64,000 nucleotides of DNA from Endotrypanum monterogeii (lineage: Eukaryota; Euglenozoa; Kinetoplastea; Trypanosomatida; Trypanosomatidae), in assembly GCA_000333855.2 (NCBI GenBank), contig CM007317.1, positions 1,028,596 to 1,092,595 of the forward strand, given 5' to 3'. Position numbers and translations under genes: made by a program. The notes beneath the pieces are model-generated. The model made no database searches and had not been told where the DNA came from. It saw nothing but the letters and a program-made list of their open reading frames with translations. This document shows positions 10,350-20,399 of the stretch, piece after piece. Position 1 is the first letter of the stretch. Every line of letters starts with the position of its first letter.

Positions 10350-12056
10350 ATGAGATGCTCCGCAGCTTTTCTTTTCTCTGGTAGCACTTCAGCTTATGCG
10401 GACAAATCTTCCGAGGGGCAGAAGCACTTGCTGCAACTTCCCGCCTTCGCGACTCATCGAGGTTCTGCTCATGGTCGAAATATTGGCCATGTAGAAATGT
10501 GTCCACCAATGGATAGTGGAAGCAAGTACACCAACAGTGGCCGTGGCCGCGCTCCCCGCCCCGTTACAGTGCGACAACTCTCTCGGGCAGCTCTTGGCAT
10601 GCATCACACCAACGTATGTATACCGGAAAAAACAAAGCACGTTGGTGAGTTTTCCAGAGAGAAGCAGGATGCCGGTGCGCCTCAGACGCGAGACTCAACA
10701 CCGTCAGGGGAGCTCGGAGGAGGCAACAGTGCGTGTGAGCGTCGGGATAGTTCCCGTGCTGCAGTCAGCGCCTCCCGCCTCGGAGAAAGCACCATACAAG
10801 TGGATGCACTGCCGTGCCACCGTGTCGTGGTGTGTGGTCGTATTGTGCGGTACATTGACGCTGTCGCCAATGGGAGCGTTGCGGCTGCGGCAGAGGCAGC
10901 TGTATCACCCACCTCGTCATCTGTGGTGCCGTATGACTTGCTCTGGATCTCAGACACTACCGGAGTAGTTTCCGTGCTGCGGCAACGGCCTTCTCTTGCC
11001 TACAATCACGCGCCGCCCCCTCTCGCAACCCCCATGTGGAACGTTCCGGAGAAATCGATCACGAGTAGCGAGCGGAACTCGACCTTCTCCAACCCCACCA
11101 GCGGACTATTGAGCGGTTCGGATCATTCTCGCCCTCCTTGCCATGTGTCAGCCCCCCAGCTCACTGCGCTGTGCGAGTCAAAAGGCAGCTGTACCTCATT
11201 TTCTTCAGCGGCCGAGGGCCAACAAGACTCGATGGCCGATGAGGAGGAGGCAATGACTTGTGATTATCTAGATGTTTGCAGGCAGGACACTATCACGACC
11301 ATACAAATGAACTGCGTGACTGAAGATACTGATGTTCTCGGCATTAACGACTACGTCATTTGCGTGGGGGCTGTTGCCTTCGCCGACGTAGATGCACAAA
11401 TGAGACGGGCTCTAAAGCCGTATGCCCGCGATGTACGCGAGGCCATGTGGGCTGCAGCGACATCAACATGGTCCTCTACCTCAATGCCTCCACGTGGCGC
11501 GGCGGCTTTCATGGAATTAGATGATGTAACTCGCACTATGAGGAGTCATGCACGCGAGGGTGATGATAGCGAGGCCGCATGGAGCGAGGAGTCCACAATG
11601 ACCACTGATCAACGTCAGCTGATTTCACTGCCGCCACCAAAGAGGCAGTATGTACTACTCCCCGGTAGTGAGGTACCGCTGACGCTGGAGGCTGCGCGTG
11701 CGGAGCTCGGCTTGATTGGGTCGCTTCCGGTGAACACCCGCTACCTTAGCGCCGTTGAAGCAGCGCAGTGGGGCACCTCACCTTTCGAGTGTGCGATCAC
11801 CGGTTCGACACCCCCATCTTTCTCGGCATCCGTACCGCTGGGCCGCGAAGTAGCGTCCAAAGGACTTGAAGATTGCGATTCCACAAAAAAGCACCCCTTT
11901 GATTTGGCTGACACGGACTGGGTCCCGCTAATGGGTCTCAGAGGGCAACCTCGTCTCGTCTTGGACACGAACGAGTGTCTGTTCTGGTGGTTGGCCGCAG
12001 CCGAAGCGCACCTGCGTCTGTGCGCACGCACTTCTGAAGCCTCGACCCGTCTTTGA
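10350..12056 (+). CDS. Divergent RPA2-like OB-fold protein
   Basis: 568 residues. From about residue 72 it has a PVTVRQLSRA segment, then after a Ser/Ala-rich insert the run CHRVVVCGRIVRYID (near 154), LLWISDTTGVVSVL (near 194-206), and INDYVICVGAVAFADVD (near 332). The order matches the replication protein A 32-kDa subunit OB fold: a pre-strand TI-x-Q-L element, the V-x-I-x-G-x-I/V-R strand, the Y-x-I-D-D-T-G strand and a late V-x-V-x-G strand. The fold is interrupted by an insert of about 110 residues (210-320), and the C-terminal 190 residues show no winged helix that I can recognise. I infer a single-stranded nucleic-acid-binding protein, perhaps RPA2-, Stn1- or RMI2-like. The assignment rests on pattern, not alignment. 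The first ATG is used. Confidence 0.6.
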   Translation: MRCSAAFLFSGSTSAYADKSSEGQKHLLQLPAFATHRGSAHGRNIGHVEMCPPMDSGSKYTNSGRGRAPRPVTVRQLSRAALGMHHTNVCIPEKTKHVGEFSREKQDAGAPQTRDSTPSGELGGGNSACERRDSSRAAVSASRLGESTIQVDALPCHRVVVCGRIVRYIDAVANGSVAAAAEAAVSPTSSSVVPYDLLWISDTTGVVSVLRQRPSLAYNHAPPPLATPMWNVPEKSITSSERNSTFSNPTSGLLSGSDHSRPPCHVSAPQLTALCESKGSCTSFSSAAEGQQDSMADEEEAMTCDYLDVCRQDTITTIQMNCVTEDTDVLGINDYVICVGAVAFADVDAQMRRALKPYARDVREAMWAAATSTWSSTSMPPRGAAAFMELDDVTRTMRSHAREGDDSEAAWSEESTMTTDQRQLISLPPPKRQYVLLPGSEVPLTLEAARAELGLIGSLPVNTRYLSAVEAAQWGTSPFECAITGSTPPSFSASVPLGREVASKGLEDCDSTKKHPFDLADTDWVPLMGLRGQPRLVLDTNECLFWWLAAAEAHLRLCARTSEASTRL

Positions 12057-12908
12057 ACAGACCTAGATACACCTTTTTGCATGACGATCCCTTCAACGTG
12101 CGGAGGTGCGCATCGTTTAGTAACCTTGTACTGCTTTTGTAATGATTCTGCTACATCTTGATATTTATTTTCTACCCCACGATCTCACATCTGAGGTATA
12201 TCCCGCTTCCAGAACATCTTCTCCCTACGTTCTAAACAAATGTCTGCATGAGAAATGCGCTTGAAAAAAAGAAAATAGCAACCTGAATAGAGCTCAAGCC
12301 ATCTATGTACCCCCTACTTGATTCGAATGTCCTGTTCCTGGGTTCTCAGTGGGGAGCACTATAACTGCTACGTTAAAAAGGCAAAACACCTGGAAAACTG
12401 CCACTCCTGTCTCCCAGTAAGTGATGCATGTGTGCAGCACTCGATGATTGTGTCAGGTGCAATGCGTACATCGTTGAGATTTTTGGCACCGGTGACCTTC
12501 CCTCGCCACCACCACTGCCAAAACACTACGACCCGTTTATACGCCGCCTCCTCTCTTTTTTTTTTCCCATTGCGGCTTGTTTTCTCGATGCTTCGGCATT
12601 TCTAAAATGTGGATGCTCATTGTTGATGCATTGCTCGTGCATAGTTTGTTTGGTGCTTGAGTGAACTGAAGCACACACACACACGCACACACACACATAT
12701 ATCGATACCTGTGTACAAGTATACATTCGCGCGTACAGTTTCCTTCTCTGCCGACGCTAACTAAATAAACTCGGCAGGGGAAGTTAAGTGGGGGCGTATT
12801 GTGTTTGTCCATGGATGTTTCGTACTTCTGTCGAAACCCGAAAAAGTTAAAAAAATAAGACGGTGCTGTGACAAGAGAGATCATCCGGGGCGACGATTAC
12901 ACGAACTA

Positions 12909-12952
<44 letters not shown>

Positions 12953-13148
12953 AATCCTCAACGACGTCCACACTAACGTAAACGCGCAAGGGAGTGTGGC
13001 GTGTAGCTACATCGCTTTCTACGTCCATTGCTCAACACCACGCCAGTTGAACTATACGGAGGCGCCTCAGACTGTAGAGACGTTCGCGCACTGTCCCTAC
13101 AGCCTCCTGTCTTTGTGGTGTTATTCTTCAAACCACCATCGCTTGTTA
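12057..13148. other. Spacer with (TA)n, no gene seen
   Basis: It contains (CA)n/(TA) sequence at about 12672-12700 and a (TA)n run at 12910-12949. No credible frame is present. Confidence 0.65.
12910..12949. repeat. (TA)n microsatellite
   Basis: About 20 TA units in the leader region of the 1118-residue protein gene. Confidence 0.95.
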
Positions 13149-13149
13149 G
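13096..13149 (+). promoter_or_regulatory. Predicted trans-splice acceptor
   Basis: A C/T-rich tract ends in CGCTTGTTAG with the AG at 13148-13149, 23 bases before the ATG at 13173. It supports that start. Confidence 0.5.
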
Positions 13150-13172
13150 CAGGCTGACACTAACCGTGCCAA

Positions 13173-16100
13173 ATGCCATCCGGCGGGCGTAAGCGCGGTC
13201 GTAGTGGCTCCTGCTCACCCCCAATTGAAGATGCTCCTAGCTTGAGCAAGTTGAGTCCTGGTACACCAAGTGCAACGTATCCCCAGTTTGTGCACGATAG
13301 CTCCCTTCTCGCGTCCTGTGGACTGCTTCGTAATCGGTACACACAGAGTGAGTACGGTGATATCACCTGTATCGGCGTTGAGGGCGAAAGATTGGGAAAT
13401 GAGGCGTATGTGCTGCGACAAAACTTGGTTCACCTGCAGGTTTTCCAGGATCTCTTGCGGCGTACCTCGCTGGCTGAGATGCGCGATCGAGAGGTGGTCG
13501 AGTATCTTCTGGGGACGGAGAAATGGCTTCAGGAACTGATGCGTCCGTTGATCGCCCTTGGCGCTATTGGTGGTGGCTGCGCCGCGCCGTCTTCTTCTGG
13601 ACGATCCTCGGCCAGGAGGGAGGTCGAGGCACTGAGTAATGCGTATCGAAGTGCACTTTCAGAGTTGCGTCTGCTAGTGCTTGGTGTCCTTCATACGATG
13701 CCTTGGTGGCGTGTTGTTGAAACAGTGACGGGAGAATCTACTGAGACACCGTTGAGCGGTGCTGTTCCAGCTACCGCCAACGGCGGAGGTCGTACACGCG
13801 ACGGATCTGGGTGCGCTGGCGTCTCAACGCACCGTATGAGAGGCTCAAACTCCTCCATGGCGGCGGTACACGCTATCACCCGTTGGCACGTACGTCTTCA
13901 AATCGCGTTTGAGCGTGTGTGCCTGACGTTAATTGATCAGTCGCAACAGACAGTTCGCGGTGTTCTTGAGGTACTCTTGAAGCCGTGTCAAATGCGTGTA
14001 CCAGTGCGCGACTCGGCACGTCGCTCTATCCCGAGCGATAGCTTCATTCGTGTCCTGAACGCGGTTGCCACCAAGTACAGTCCTAATTATGTCGTCGAGT
14101 TACTAGATGGTTGCATCGCGGACTTTATGCCAAAGCGGCGATGGGCGGAAAGACGCCATCACGTCGCCTGCACCGCCGTCTTGCTTTATGTGGCACTTGA
14201 GGGACAGACTCCAGCGTACCACCCTCGCCTGGGCAACAGCCAAAGTCTGCAGCGCGCCGTTGAGCTGCTAAAGTCTCTGCGACCCCGTAATGGGGAGGGC
14301 AGGGGAAGCGTGGGGAGCTCGCCATCGCTGCTGCCACGCTCCATGCGGTCCTCCTCCCTCGCCGTACCTGGATGTACATCAGAGGAAAGCGGAACAGATG
14401 TTGGTGGATGCGTATCTCCTACGTCGACGCAGCACGATCGCCGCCGCTTTCCGCTCTCTTCAATGCTGCCGAAGACAGGTGTGTTGCCCTCTGGTTACGT
14501 GAGCGCGACGATGCTGGAGGGGGCTATGGCGGGCGAGGCAGCGCTTTGGCAACCGAAACTACTCCGTCCGTCGCCATTTGGCCAATCCTCGTCGCTGGTG
14601 GAGACGACTACAACTGCCAGTGACACGGAGTTGAGCGACGCATATGCACTTGACCGCCGACGCGCTGCTACTGCAGTGAGCAGTAACCCCACGAATGGTC
14701 AGGGTAAACACTGCACAACAGTTTCGCTGAGTGGTGGTGGTGGTGGTGAGGGTAGTGACAGTTCTGCCGCAGCAGCTACTGGCATGAAAGGCCGATGCAC
14801 TGGGTATGCAACCGGCCCCTCCGTCGCTGAGGGAACCAGCGCCGCCGCGATTGCCCCTGGTTCGACTGCAACGCCCACGCCGCCGAGCTTCCTCGACACA
14901 ACGGTCGAACACAACAACAAGCTCTTGTCTTTTCGAAACGATATTGTGCGCGTACTATTGAACCGACTGCTAGATGTGGAGGTGACGCTGGAGTTTCGGG
15001 AGGGAGATGATCAACACCCCCAGTGGTCTCAGGTAGGGGGACTAAGTGGGTTTGGCAACCGTGCTTCATCTCCCATGATGTCGTCGCAAGCGCATCGCAA
15101 GTCACTCTGTGGTACTCCGTGGGGCTCTCCAGGGACTACCGGACTGGGAAGCCCTGCGCTCCTCGTAGCACAGACATCGTCATTTTCTGCTAGTGGAGAG
15201 CCCACTGTGTACAACACGTTTCCCAGTGATCCAATCACCGCAACGGATCTCGGGAAATCGCGACTAGATACCGCATCCTCGTCTGGGCTCAGCACTCCCG
15301 CGTCGCTGTCTCCCGCTGCACTTAGCTTTCAGCGTTCCGGCACGCCAGGCTTCCGCAATGAGGCTGTGCCGGGTAACTGGAACCCCGCTGCCCTTTCTGG
15401 TGCTTCGCTCGCTTCAGCACCACCCCTTGAGCGCCTCTTCAACACACTCTCACAACCCTATCTTCGAACTCTGCGGGATTGCGCGACGCTGGTCTACGGG
15501 CGGCTCGCCGATGACCTCCGCCGTCAGCAGATCGCTGGATCGTGCGGAAACGCAGATTGGTGGATGTATATGCTGTTCTTTCATCTAACTGTTGTGACTC
15601 GTGTGGATCGACCAGTGTATCTACTTTATCTCGCCCCGAGTCTATCCATGCTAGGGACGGAGGATGAGTCCATCGGCTTACTACACAAACTGATAACCCT
15701 TGTCACGAAAGGCAGCATGCCCGTGGAGCAGCCGCGCAGCAGTAGCAAGAACACCTCTGCTGGCTTTGGACGATCCACCACAGGAGCTGCTGGCAACTCC
15801 TCATCGCTTCTCACAGGTGCCCCGGTGCAGCCGGTGCGTCTGCGGATGGCACCGCCAACTGGTGCCAGTCGCCGTGTCGTTACGATGGAGGAGCGGCTGC
15901 GTGCTGCGCGGCACATTTTCCCGCTCTTCCGCTTTTTGAGAGAGCACATCGATGAAGCTAGTGGTGAGGGTGTGCGACGCCGACTACTGAAGTGGACGGC
16001 ACAGGAGTTGCGCCGGCTTCATAGTGGGGGAGTTAACTTCCTCGTCCCCGCCATGGGAAGCAGTGGCGGGACAGATGGAGGCGTGTACACGCCTAGTCGA

Positions 16101-16529
16101 CTGCCTTTCTCCCGTGAAGCTCGTCTGGCTCTCGTTACGTTTGCACAGTGCGCAGCGATATCGGAGCTGATGGACGTGGATGTAGTGCCACAGCTATGTC
16201 CAACGGGAAAAGCAAGGGGAGAATCAACGCAGCTTACCTCAAGTACGTCGTACGGGGATACATTTGATAACATCGCATCTGCTGTGGAGCCGCTTCTCAG
16301 CCGATACACACTCCAAATCGATTCACGTGCAGATGACTCGACCGATGACGTCGCAACGGCGGATGCTGCGGAAAACGAAAGCAGTTCCAGCTTGATGATT
16401 CCGTCGACTTTTGCTGTCAAGGAGCAGACTCCAAGTCGTCGCCGTATCGACCTTCGACAAATGGAATTCGAGGGTCTACTCCATCCGAACTTGATGGCGT
16501 ATTGTCCCTGGCAAGCATGGCTTCGTTGA
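13173..16529 (+). CDS. Unknown 1118-residue helical protein
   Basis: A long frame with strong codon bias and a well-placed ATG 23 bases after a predicted splice acceptor. The N-terminus is basic (PSGGRKRGRSGS), which could serve as a nuclear signal. Residues about 40-340 are helical and Leu-rich. The middle (about 345-640 and 680-780) is Ser/Gly/Thr/Ala-rich and low in complexity. Helical blocks return at about 780-880 and 900-1000. The C-terminal 20 residues, with MEFEGLLHPNLMAYCPW, look like a conserved short motif. The alternation of helical solenoid and disordered parts would fit a large scaffold such as a nucleoporin, but I see no diagnostic motif and give no function. Confidence 0.8.
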   Translation: MPSGGRKRGRSGSCSPPIEDAPSLSKLSPGTPSATYPQFVHDSSLLASCGLLRNRYTQSEYGDITCIGVEGERLGNEAYVLRQNLVHLQVFQDLLRRTSLAEMRDREVVEYLLGTEKWLQELMRPLIALGAIGGGCAAPSSSGRSSARREVEALSNAYRSALSELRLLVLGVLHTMPWWRVVETVTGESTETPLSGAVPATANGGGRTRDGSGCAGVSTHRMRGSNSSMAAVHAITRWHVRLQIAFERVCLTLIDQSQQTVRGVLEVLLKPCQMRVPVRDSARRSIPSDSFIRVLNAVATKYSPNYVVELLDGCIADFMPKRRWAERRHHVACTAVLLYVALEGQTPAYHPRLGNSQSLQRAVELLKSLRPRNGEGRGSVGSSPSLLPRSMRSSSLAVPGCTSEESGTDVGGCVSPTSTQHDRRRFPLSSMLPKTGVLPSGYVSATMLEGAMAGEAALWQPKLLRPSPFGQSSSLVETTTTASDTELSDAYALDRRRAATAVSSNPTNGQGKHCTTVSLSGGGGGEGSDSSAAAATGMKGRCTGYATGPSVAEGTSAAAIAPGSTATPTPPSFLDTTVEHNNKLLSFRNDIVRVLLNRLLDVEVTLEFREGDDQHPQWSQVGGLSGFGNRASSPMMSSQAHRKSLCGTPWGSPGTTGLGSPALLVAQTSSFSASGEPTVYNTFPSDPITATDLGKSRLDTASSSGLSTPASLSPAALSFQRSGTPGFRNEAVPGNWNPAALSGASLASAPPLERLFNTLSQPYLRTLRDCATLVYGRLADDLRRQQIAGSCGNADWWMYMLFFHLTVVTRVDRPVYLLYLAPSLSMLGTEDESIGLLHKLITLVTKGSMPVEQPRSSSKNTSAGFGRSTTGAAGNSSSLLTGAPVQPVRLRMAPPTGASRRVVTMEERLRAARHIFPLFRFLREHIDEASGEGVRRRLLKWTAQELRRLHSGGVNFLVPAMGSSGGTDGGVYTPSRLPFSREARLALVTFAQCAAISELMDVDVVPQLCPTGKARGESTQLTSSTSYGDTFDNIASAVEPLLSRYTLQIDSRADDSTDDVATADAAENESSSSLMIPSTFAVKEQTPSRRRIDLRQMEFEGLLHPNLMAYCPWQAWLR

Positions 16530-17523
16530 TGGGGTTCGGCAACACTCTTCGCATTTTTTGCTGACGGTAATCGTACGCAAAGCGAAAGGTAGGGTGTAAT
16601 TTTCTGCGAGCAGGTTGCCGATGACGGGGAAATGCATCAGTAGCTTACTTCGTGGGCTCCATGCGCACGTGCCTCTGAACGCCCCACTTCCGCACCCCTT
16701 TGAAAAGAAAAAGAAGAAAGTTTGTGATGTATGACTCCCTAACCAGGGAGTGTAAAAAAAAAAAAATGGTTAACGCGTCAGAGCGCCATGTGCGGCGTCT
16801 ACCATTCACCACGACCATCAGTCGTTACAGCGACGTGGCTCCTTTACGACAGATTAAGTACTCACGCTAAAAAGGAAAAAACGACTGCATCTAAATTAAA
16901 ACAGAAGACACAAACAAACCCGCCCCCCCCCCTCCCCTCCCCTCCCCTCCGCCTCCCGGAGCACCTCGGCGTAAGCAAAGATGAAAAACAACTTCAACAC
17001 CGATGGAGGGAGGGTTGGGCTGCGCAGAAGATGAGCTGGTGACGCCGAGGGCAGCTTGGAGCTCCAATACATCGCCTCTGTTTCCCTCTTATCCGGACAA
17101 ACGCCGGAGTGTTTGACGCTTCATGAGAGGAGATCTACAGATGCGGTGGAGTTCCGACTTTTTTTCTCCCTTTTTACTTGTCCGACTCTCAATGCCTTCT
17201 GTTGTCGTGCCCTCGACTTGGCATGTCTTTGTAGCGTCTTTACCTGATTTCGAGGGCTGCTCTACAATGCCATCGCGATATCCTTGGACTAGTTCACTCA
17301 GTGCTGTAAAAAAAAAAAAAATGATCTTGGCCTTGTTTTGGAATATATGTCCGACACGGCCCTCAATGAACAGCCTCTCCTCTCCCTTCATTGCCTTTTC
17401 CCACACCCTATCCTCGCGCCACGACCACGCATACAGCTGTACTGCTATTTCCAGTAGCGTTATTCCCCGAGCATTTAGGCCACTTTCCCGCTCCCGATTT
17501 TTCGTGCTGTTGCTCTCACTTGT
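16530..17523. other. Spacer, no gene seen
   Basis: It contains poly-A and poly-C runs (16753-16765, 16920-16950) and a pyrimidine-rich leader. Overlapping frames at 17089-17616 (minus) and 17123-17563 (plus) are not credible genes. Confidence 0.65.
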
Positions 17524-17525
17524 AG
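17500..17525 (+). promoter_or_regulatory. Predicted trans-splice acceptor
   Basis: TTTTTCGTGCTGTTGCTCTC leads into ACTTGTAG with the AG at 17524-17525, 66 bases before the ATG of the trifunctional enzyme. Confidence 0.5.
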
Positions 17526-17591
17526 CTCCCTCTACTCTTGCCTTGGTGCTGAGACGTCGGTAAGTCACTTTCCACACCCCAAGTATATCCC

Positions 17592-20399
17592 ATGAATCGC
17601 TTGAACACCATATCAACGCAGCTCCAGGATAATGTCTATGTTCGCATCGAGCACCGCGGTGCGTTCGGACTCATCCGCATGCTAGGATCGGCGCCACCGC
17701 GGTCCCAGGTTGGCGGTTGTGTTTTATGCGCACCAATGCGAGCACAAATCCTGCGAGCACTCAAGATGCTAGAGAATGACGCAAGCTGTATCGTTATCGT
17801 GTTGACCTCGACTAGTCACCGGTTTTTCTCCAGCGGCATTGATATCACCAACTTCAAAGAATGCTTTGTTTCTGACCCCACTGCACACACCCCAGTGCCG
17901 TCTTTGTCGGAGCTGACAGCAGCCGTGGCAGGGTGCCCAAAGGTCTGCATTGCGGCTATTCGAGGCTTGTGCTCATCCTGGGGACTAGAGCTGGCGCTCG
18001 CAGCAGACTACCGCATCTGTGAGGTTAATGCGAAATTTAGTTTTCCAGAGGTGCATTTTGGCCTTACCCCCGCTGGTGGCGGTGCACAAAGGCTTGTCTG
18101 CCGTGTGGGAGTGCCACATGCTCTACACATGCTGTGTTACGGCCGTCCGCTGTACGCCGTGGAAGCGTATAAGATCGGCCTTGTTGAGGCACCAGCCTGC
18201 AACGCACGCTGCATGTGGACTGCGTTGACAGAGTTTATTCAACAACACGTGATGACGACCACCTCGTTAAGATGGGGTGCGAAGGAAGCAGAAGCGGCAA
18301 AGGCACTCGCTTTGCGGCGCCGTCGCAGCTCCCCGGTGTTCGCAACACTTCCCTTCTTTAGCCGCGGCTGGTGCGCGTGGATGGAGCACAAGCTACGCGA
18401 CTCGGTGCCCCGCGGAGTTCAGGCACCGTATCGCGCTATCGAGGCAGTGAAGCTGGCCGTCGCACACAGTTGCCATTCGGGGGGAATGAACGATTCTCTG
18501 GGTTCAAGTAGTGAAGCCGAGAAGGACTCAGCGGCTGCCTATACAGGGGCAGAAAAAGCATTGTTCGATTCATGTCTCCTTTTGTCTGAAGCACAGGCAT
18601 CACAACATCTTTTACGCGCGGCACAACGAACCTCTATGTCGTGGGAGATGAAGTCTGTGTATCAGCAGCACCCGCCCTCAGAGGAGTCTGCTGCTAATAC
18701 GAACCCTGTGACTGGGAACCACAACGCGACGCGTGGACCCTCGCCGGTTTCCGTGACTGACCCTGGCTCCCAAAACCGCGCGGCACATCTAGGACTGAAG
18801 AAAGTTGCGGTAGTCGGTGCGGGTACCGTAGGAACATCCATTGCTCTCATGCTGCTTTGGCAGGAGAACATCGATGTTATCCTGGTGGTCATGAACGCAG
18901 GGAGGCGACTAACCGCTCGAGAAAACATTGAAAATTATTTGCGTGGCCGCGTAGATGCACATCGGCTTTCAGCACACCGCTGCGATGACATGCTACGACG
19001 GTTACAAGTGACAGGCAGCTGCATTGGGTCATTTCCACCTCTTCTGGAGGATGTAGATGTTGTCTTCGAGTGTGTGCCAGAAGTTCCTGGATTAAAGCAA
19101 AATGTCTTCGCTGCACTCGACTCCTTGTGCAAACGCTCCACCATCCTGGTGTCAAGTTCGTCCGCGCAAGACGTGGATCAACTCGCTGCGGTGACGAGAC
19201 GCCCGGGACAGGTGCTCAGCATACATTTTTTTCTTCCAGCGAACGAATCCCCGCTTGTGGAGGTGATCCGGGGAACAGCAACCGAAGTATGGGTTGTGGA
19301 TCGCATAATGCATCTGCTGCGCCTCTTGGATAAATACCCGATTCTGTCGTTTAGCCGACACGGCTGCGTAGGGACACGACTGCTGCTCGTGGCACTTTAT
19401 CAAGCATACGCAATGCTCATGGATGGCTGCTTCCCTCTACAGGTTGATCGCGCGCTCCGACAGAGTTTTCACTTCACTCGTGGTATCTTTGAGCTGGAGG
19501 ACATCATGGGTCTTGATGTCATAGCCATGGCTCGTACAACCATGTTAGCGGCTGCGGCCCACGAAAACGCCTCTTCACCTCTGCCACCAAAGCGAGTTGG
19601 TATCGAACCAAGTATTCCAGGTGCTGTTGAGTTGAGCAACGCGTGGTGGTTACCCAGTCGTGATGTCTTTGACATCCCTAACGAACTCATCGCGACTGGT
19701 GCCATTGGCCGGAAGACACGCGAGGGGTGGTATACGTACATCACCTCAGATGAAACAACGCTGAAATATCGACTCCAGAATCCAGTGAAATCTTGGGGCT
19801 GGACAAAATCCACACCGAAAAACGCGAGTGCGAAAGGTAAAGCCGACGGCGTGTCTGGTGCCACTGCTACCACCGCCGAGGAGCGCCCTCCGGCGTCGTC
19901 CAACGCTACAACAGATTTCATGAAATCAGCGCCGCGCTATGGCCAGCGACCGCTGCTCAGCCTTAAATCTCTGATCATGCAACACAGCTACTCCGTCGAG
20001 TACCGAACGATGGACTGCAGCAAACGCCGCTGTGTCACTCGCAGACCATTCCGTAATGAGGAGATTTTTGAGCGAATTGTACTCGCCATGGTGAACGAGG
20101 CGGCCAAAATAATGGCTGATGGTATTATTAATGACGCGGCTGACATCGACTGTATCTCGGTGTACGGGTTCGGTTTTCCTGCGTGGAAAGGTGGCCTATG
20201 TTACTACGCAGATCGGCTGGCAGGTATTGACCACATCGTACAGCGAATGGAGGTATACCATCGCGCGCTCGGCTCTGAAGAGTTTCCCGCACCGTGTTTG
20301 GCGTTGAAGGAGATGCAAGCAAAGGGCTTGACATTTTCCACGATGAGCAAATATTTAACATCCCGAAATCAACGGACAAATCACGTTGCGCCTGTGTGA
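17592..20399 (+). CDS. Trifunctional enzyme alpha: enoyl-CoA hydratase/3-hydroxyacyl-CoA dehydrogenase, glycosomal
   Basis: A 935-residue beta-oxidation enzyme. The N-terminus MNRLNTISTQL fits the PTS2 consensus (R-L-x5-Q-L at residues 3-11), predicting glycosome import and fixing the start. The hydratase/isomerase domain (about 15-260) keeps both catalytic glutamates, E133 and E153, at the family spacing of 20. However, the Gly-Gly-Gly before E133 reads Ser-Trp-Gly (W130). The NAD domain begins at about 400 with VGAGTVG (G409). In the dehydrogenase, S524, H545 and E557 are in place, but the Asn that completes the site (N208 of human HAD) is T595, and HFFNP reads HFFLP. The C-terminal HAD domain copy ends with YGFGFPAWKGG (about 855). 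Ser/Lys-rich linkers lie near 310-400 and 740-780. Reduced activity of one or both centres is possible. Confidence 0.93.
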   Translation: MNRLNTISTQLQDNVYVRIEHRGAFGLIRMLGSAPPRSQVGGCVLCAPMRAQILRALKMLENDASCIVIVLTSTSHRFFSSGIDITNFKECFVSDPTAHTPVPSLSELTAAVAGCPKVCIAAIRGLCSSWGLELALAADYRICEVNAKFSFPEVHFGLTPAGGGAQRLVCRVGVPHALHMLCYGRPLYAVEAYKIGLVEAPACNARCMWTALTEFIQQHVMTTTSLRWGAKEAEAAKALALRRRRSSPVFATLPFFSRGWCAWMEHKLRDSVPRGVQAPYRAIEAVKLAVAHSCHSGGMNDSLGSSSEAEKDSAAAYTGAEKALFDSCLLLSEAQASQHLLRAAQRTSMSWEMKSVYQQHPPSEESAANTNPVTGNHNATRGPSPVSVTDPGSQNRAAHLGLKKVAVVGAGTVGTSIALMLLWQENIDVILVVMNAGRRLTARENIENYLRGRVDAHRLSAHRCDDMLRRLQVTGSCIGSFPPLLEDVDVVFECVPEVPGLKQNVFAALDSLCKRSTILVSSSSAQDVDQLAAVTRRPGQVLSIHFFLPANESPLVEVIRGTATEVWVVDRIMHLLRLLDKYPILSFSRHGCVGTRLLLVALYQAYAMLMDGCFPLQVDRALRQSFHFTRGIFELEDIMGLDVIAMARTTMLAAAAHENASSPLPPKRVGIEPSIPGAVELSNAWWLPSRDVFDIPNELIATGAIGRKTREGWYTYITSDETTLKYRLQNPVKSWGWTKSTPKNASAKGKADGVSGATATTAEERPPASSNATTDFMKSAPRYGQRPLLSLKSLIMQHSYSVEYRTMDCSKRRCVTRRPFRNEEIFERIVLAMVNEAAKIMADGIINDAADIDCISVYGFGFPAWKGGLCYYADRLAGIDHIVQRMEVYHRALGSEEFPAPCLALKEMQAKGLTFSTMSKYLTSRNQRTNHVAPV

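Noticed and set aside
17089..17616. 175-codon minus-strand frame (and the plus frame at 17123-17563)
   Set aside because: Leader region of the trifunctional enzyme; composition-driven, no motif.
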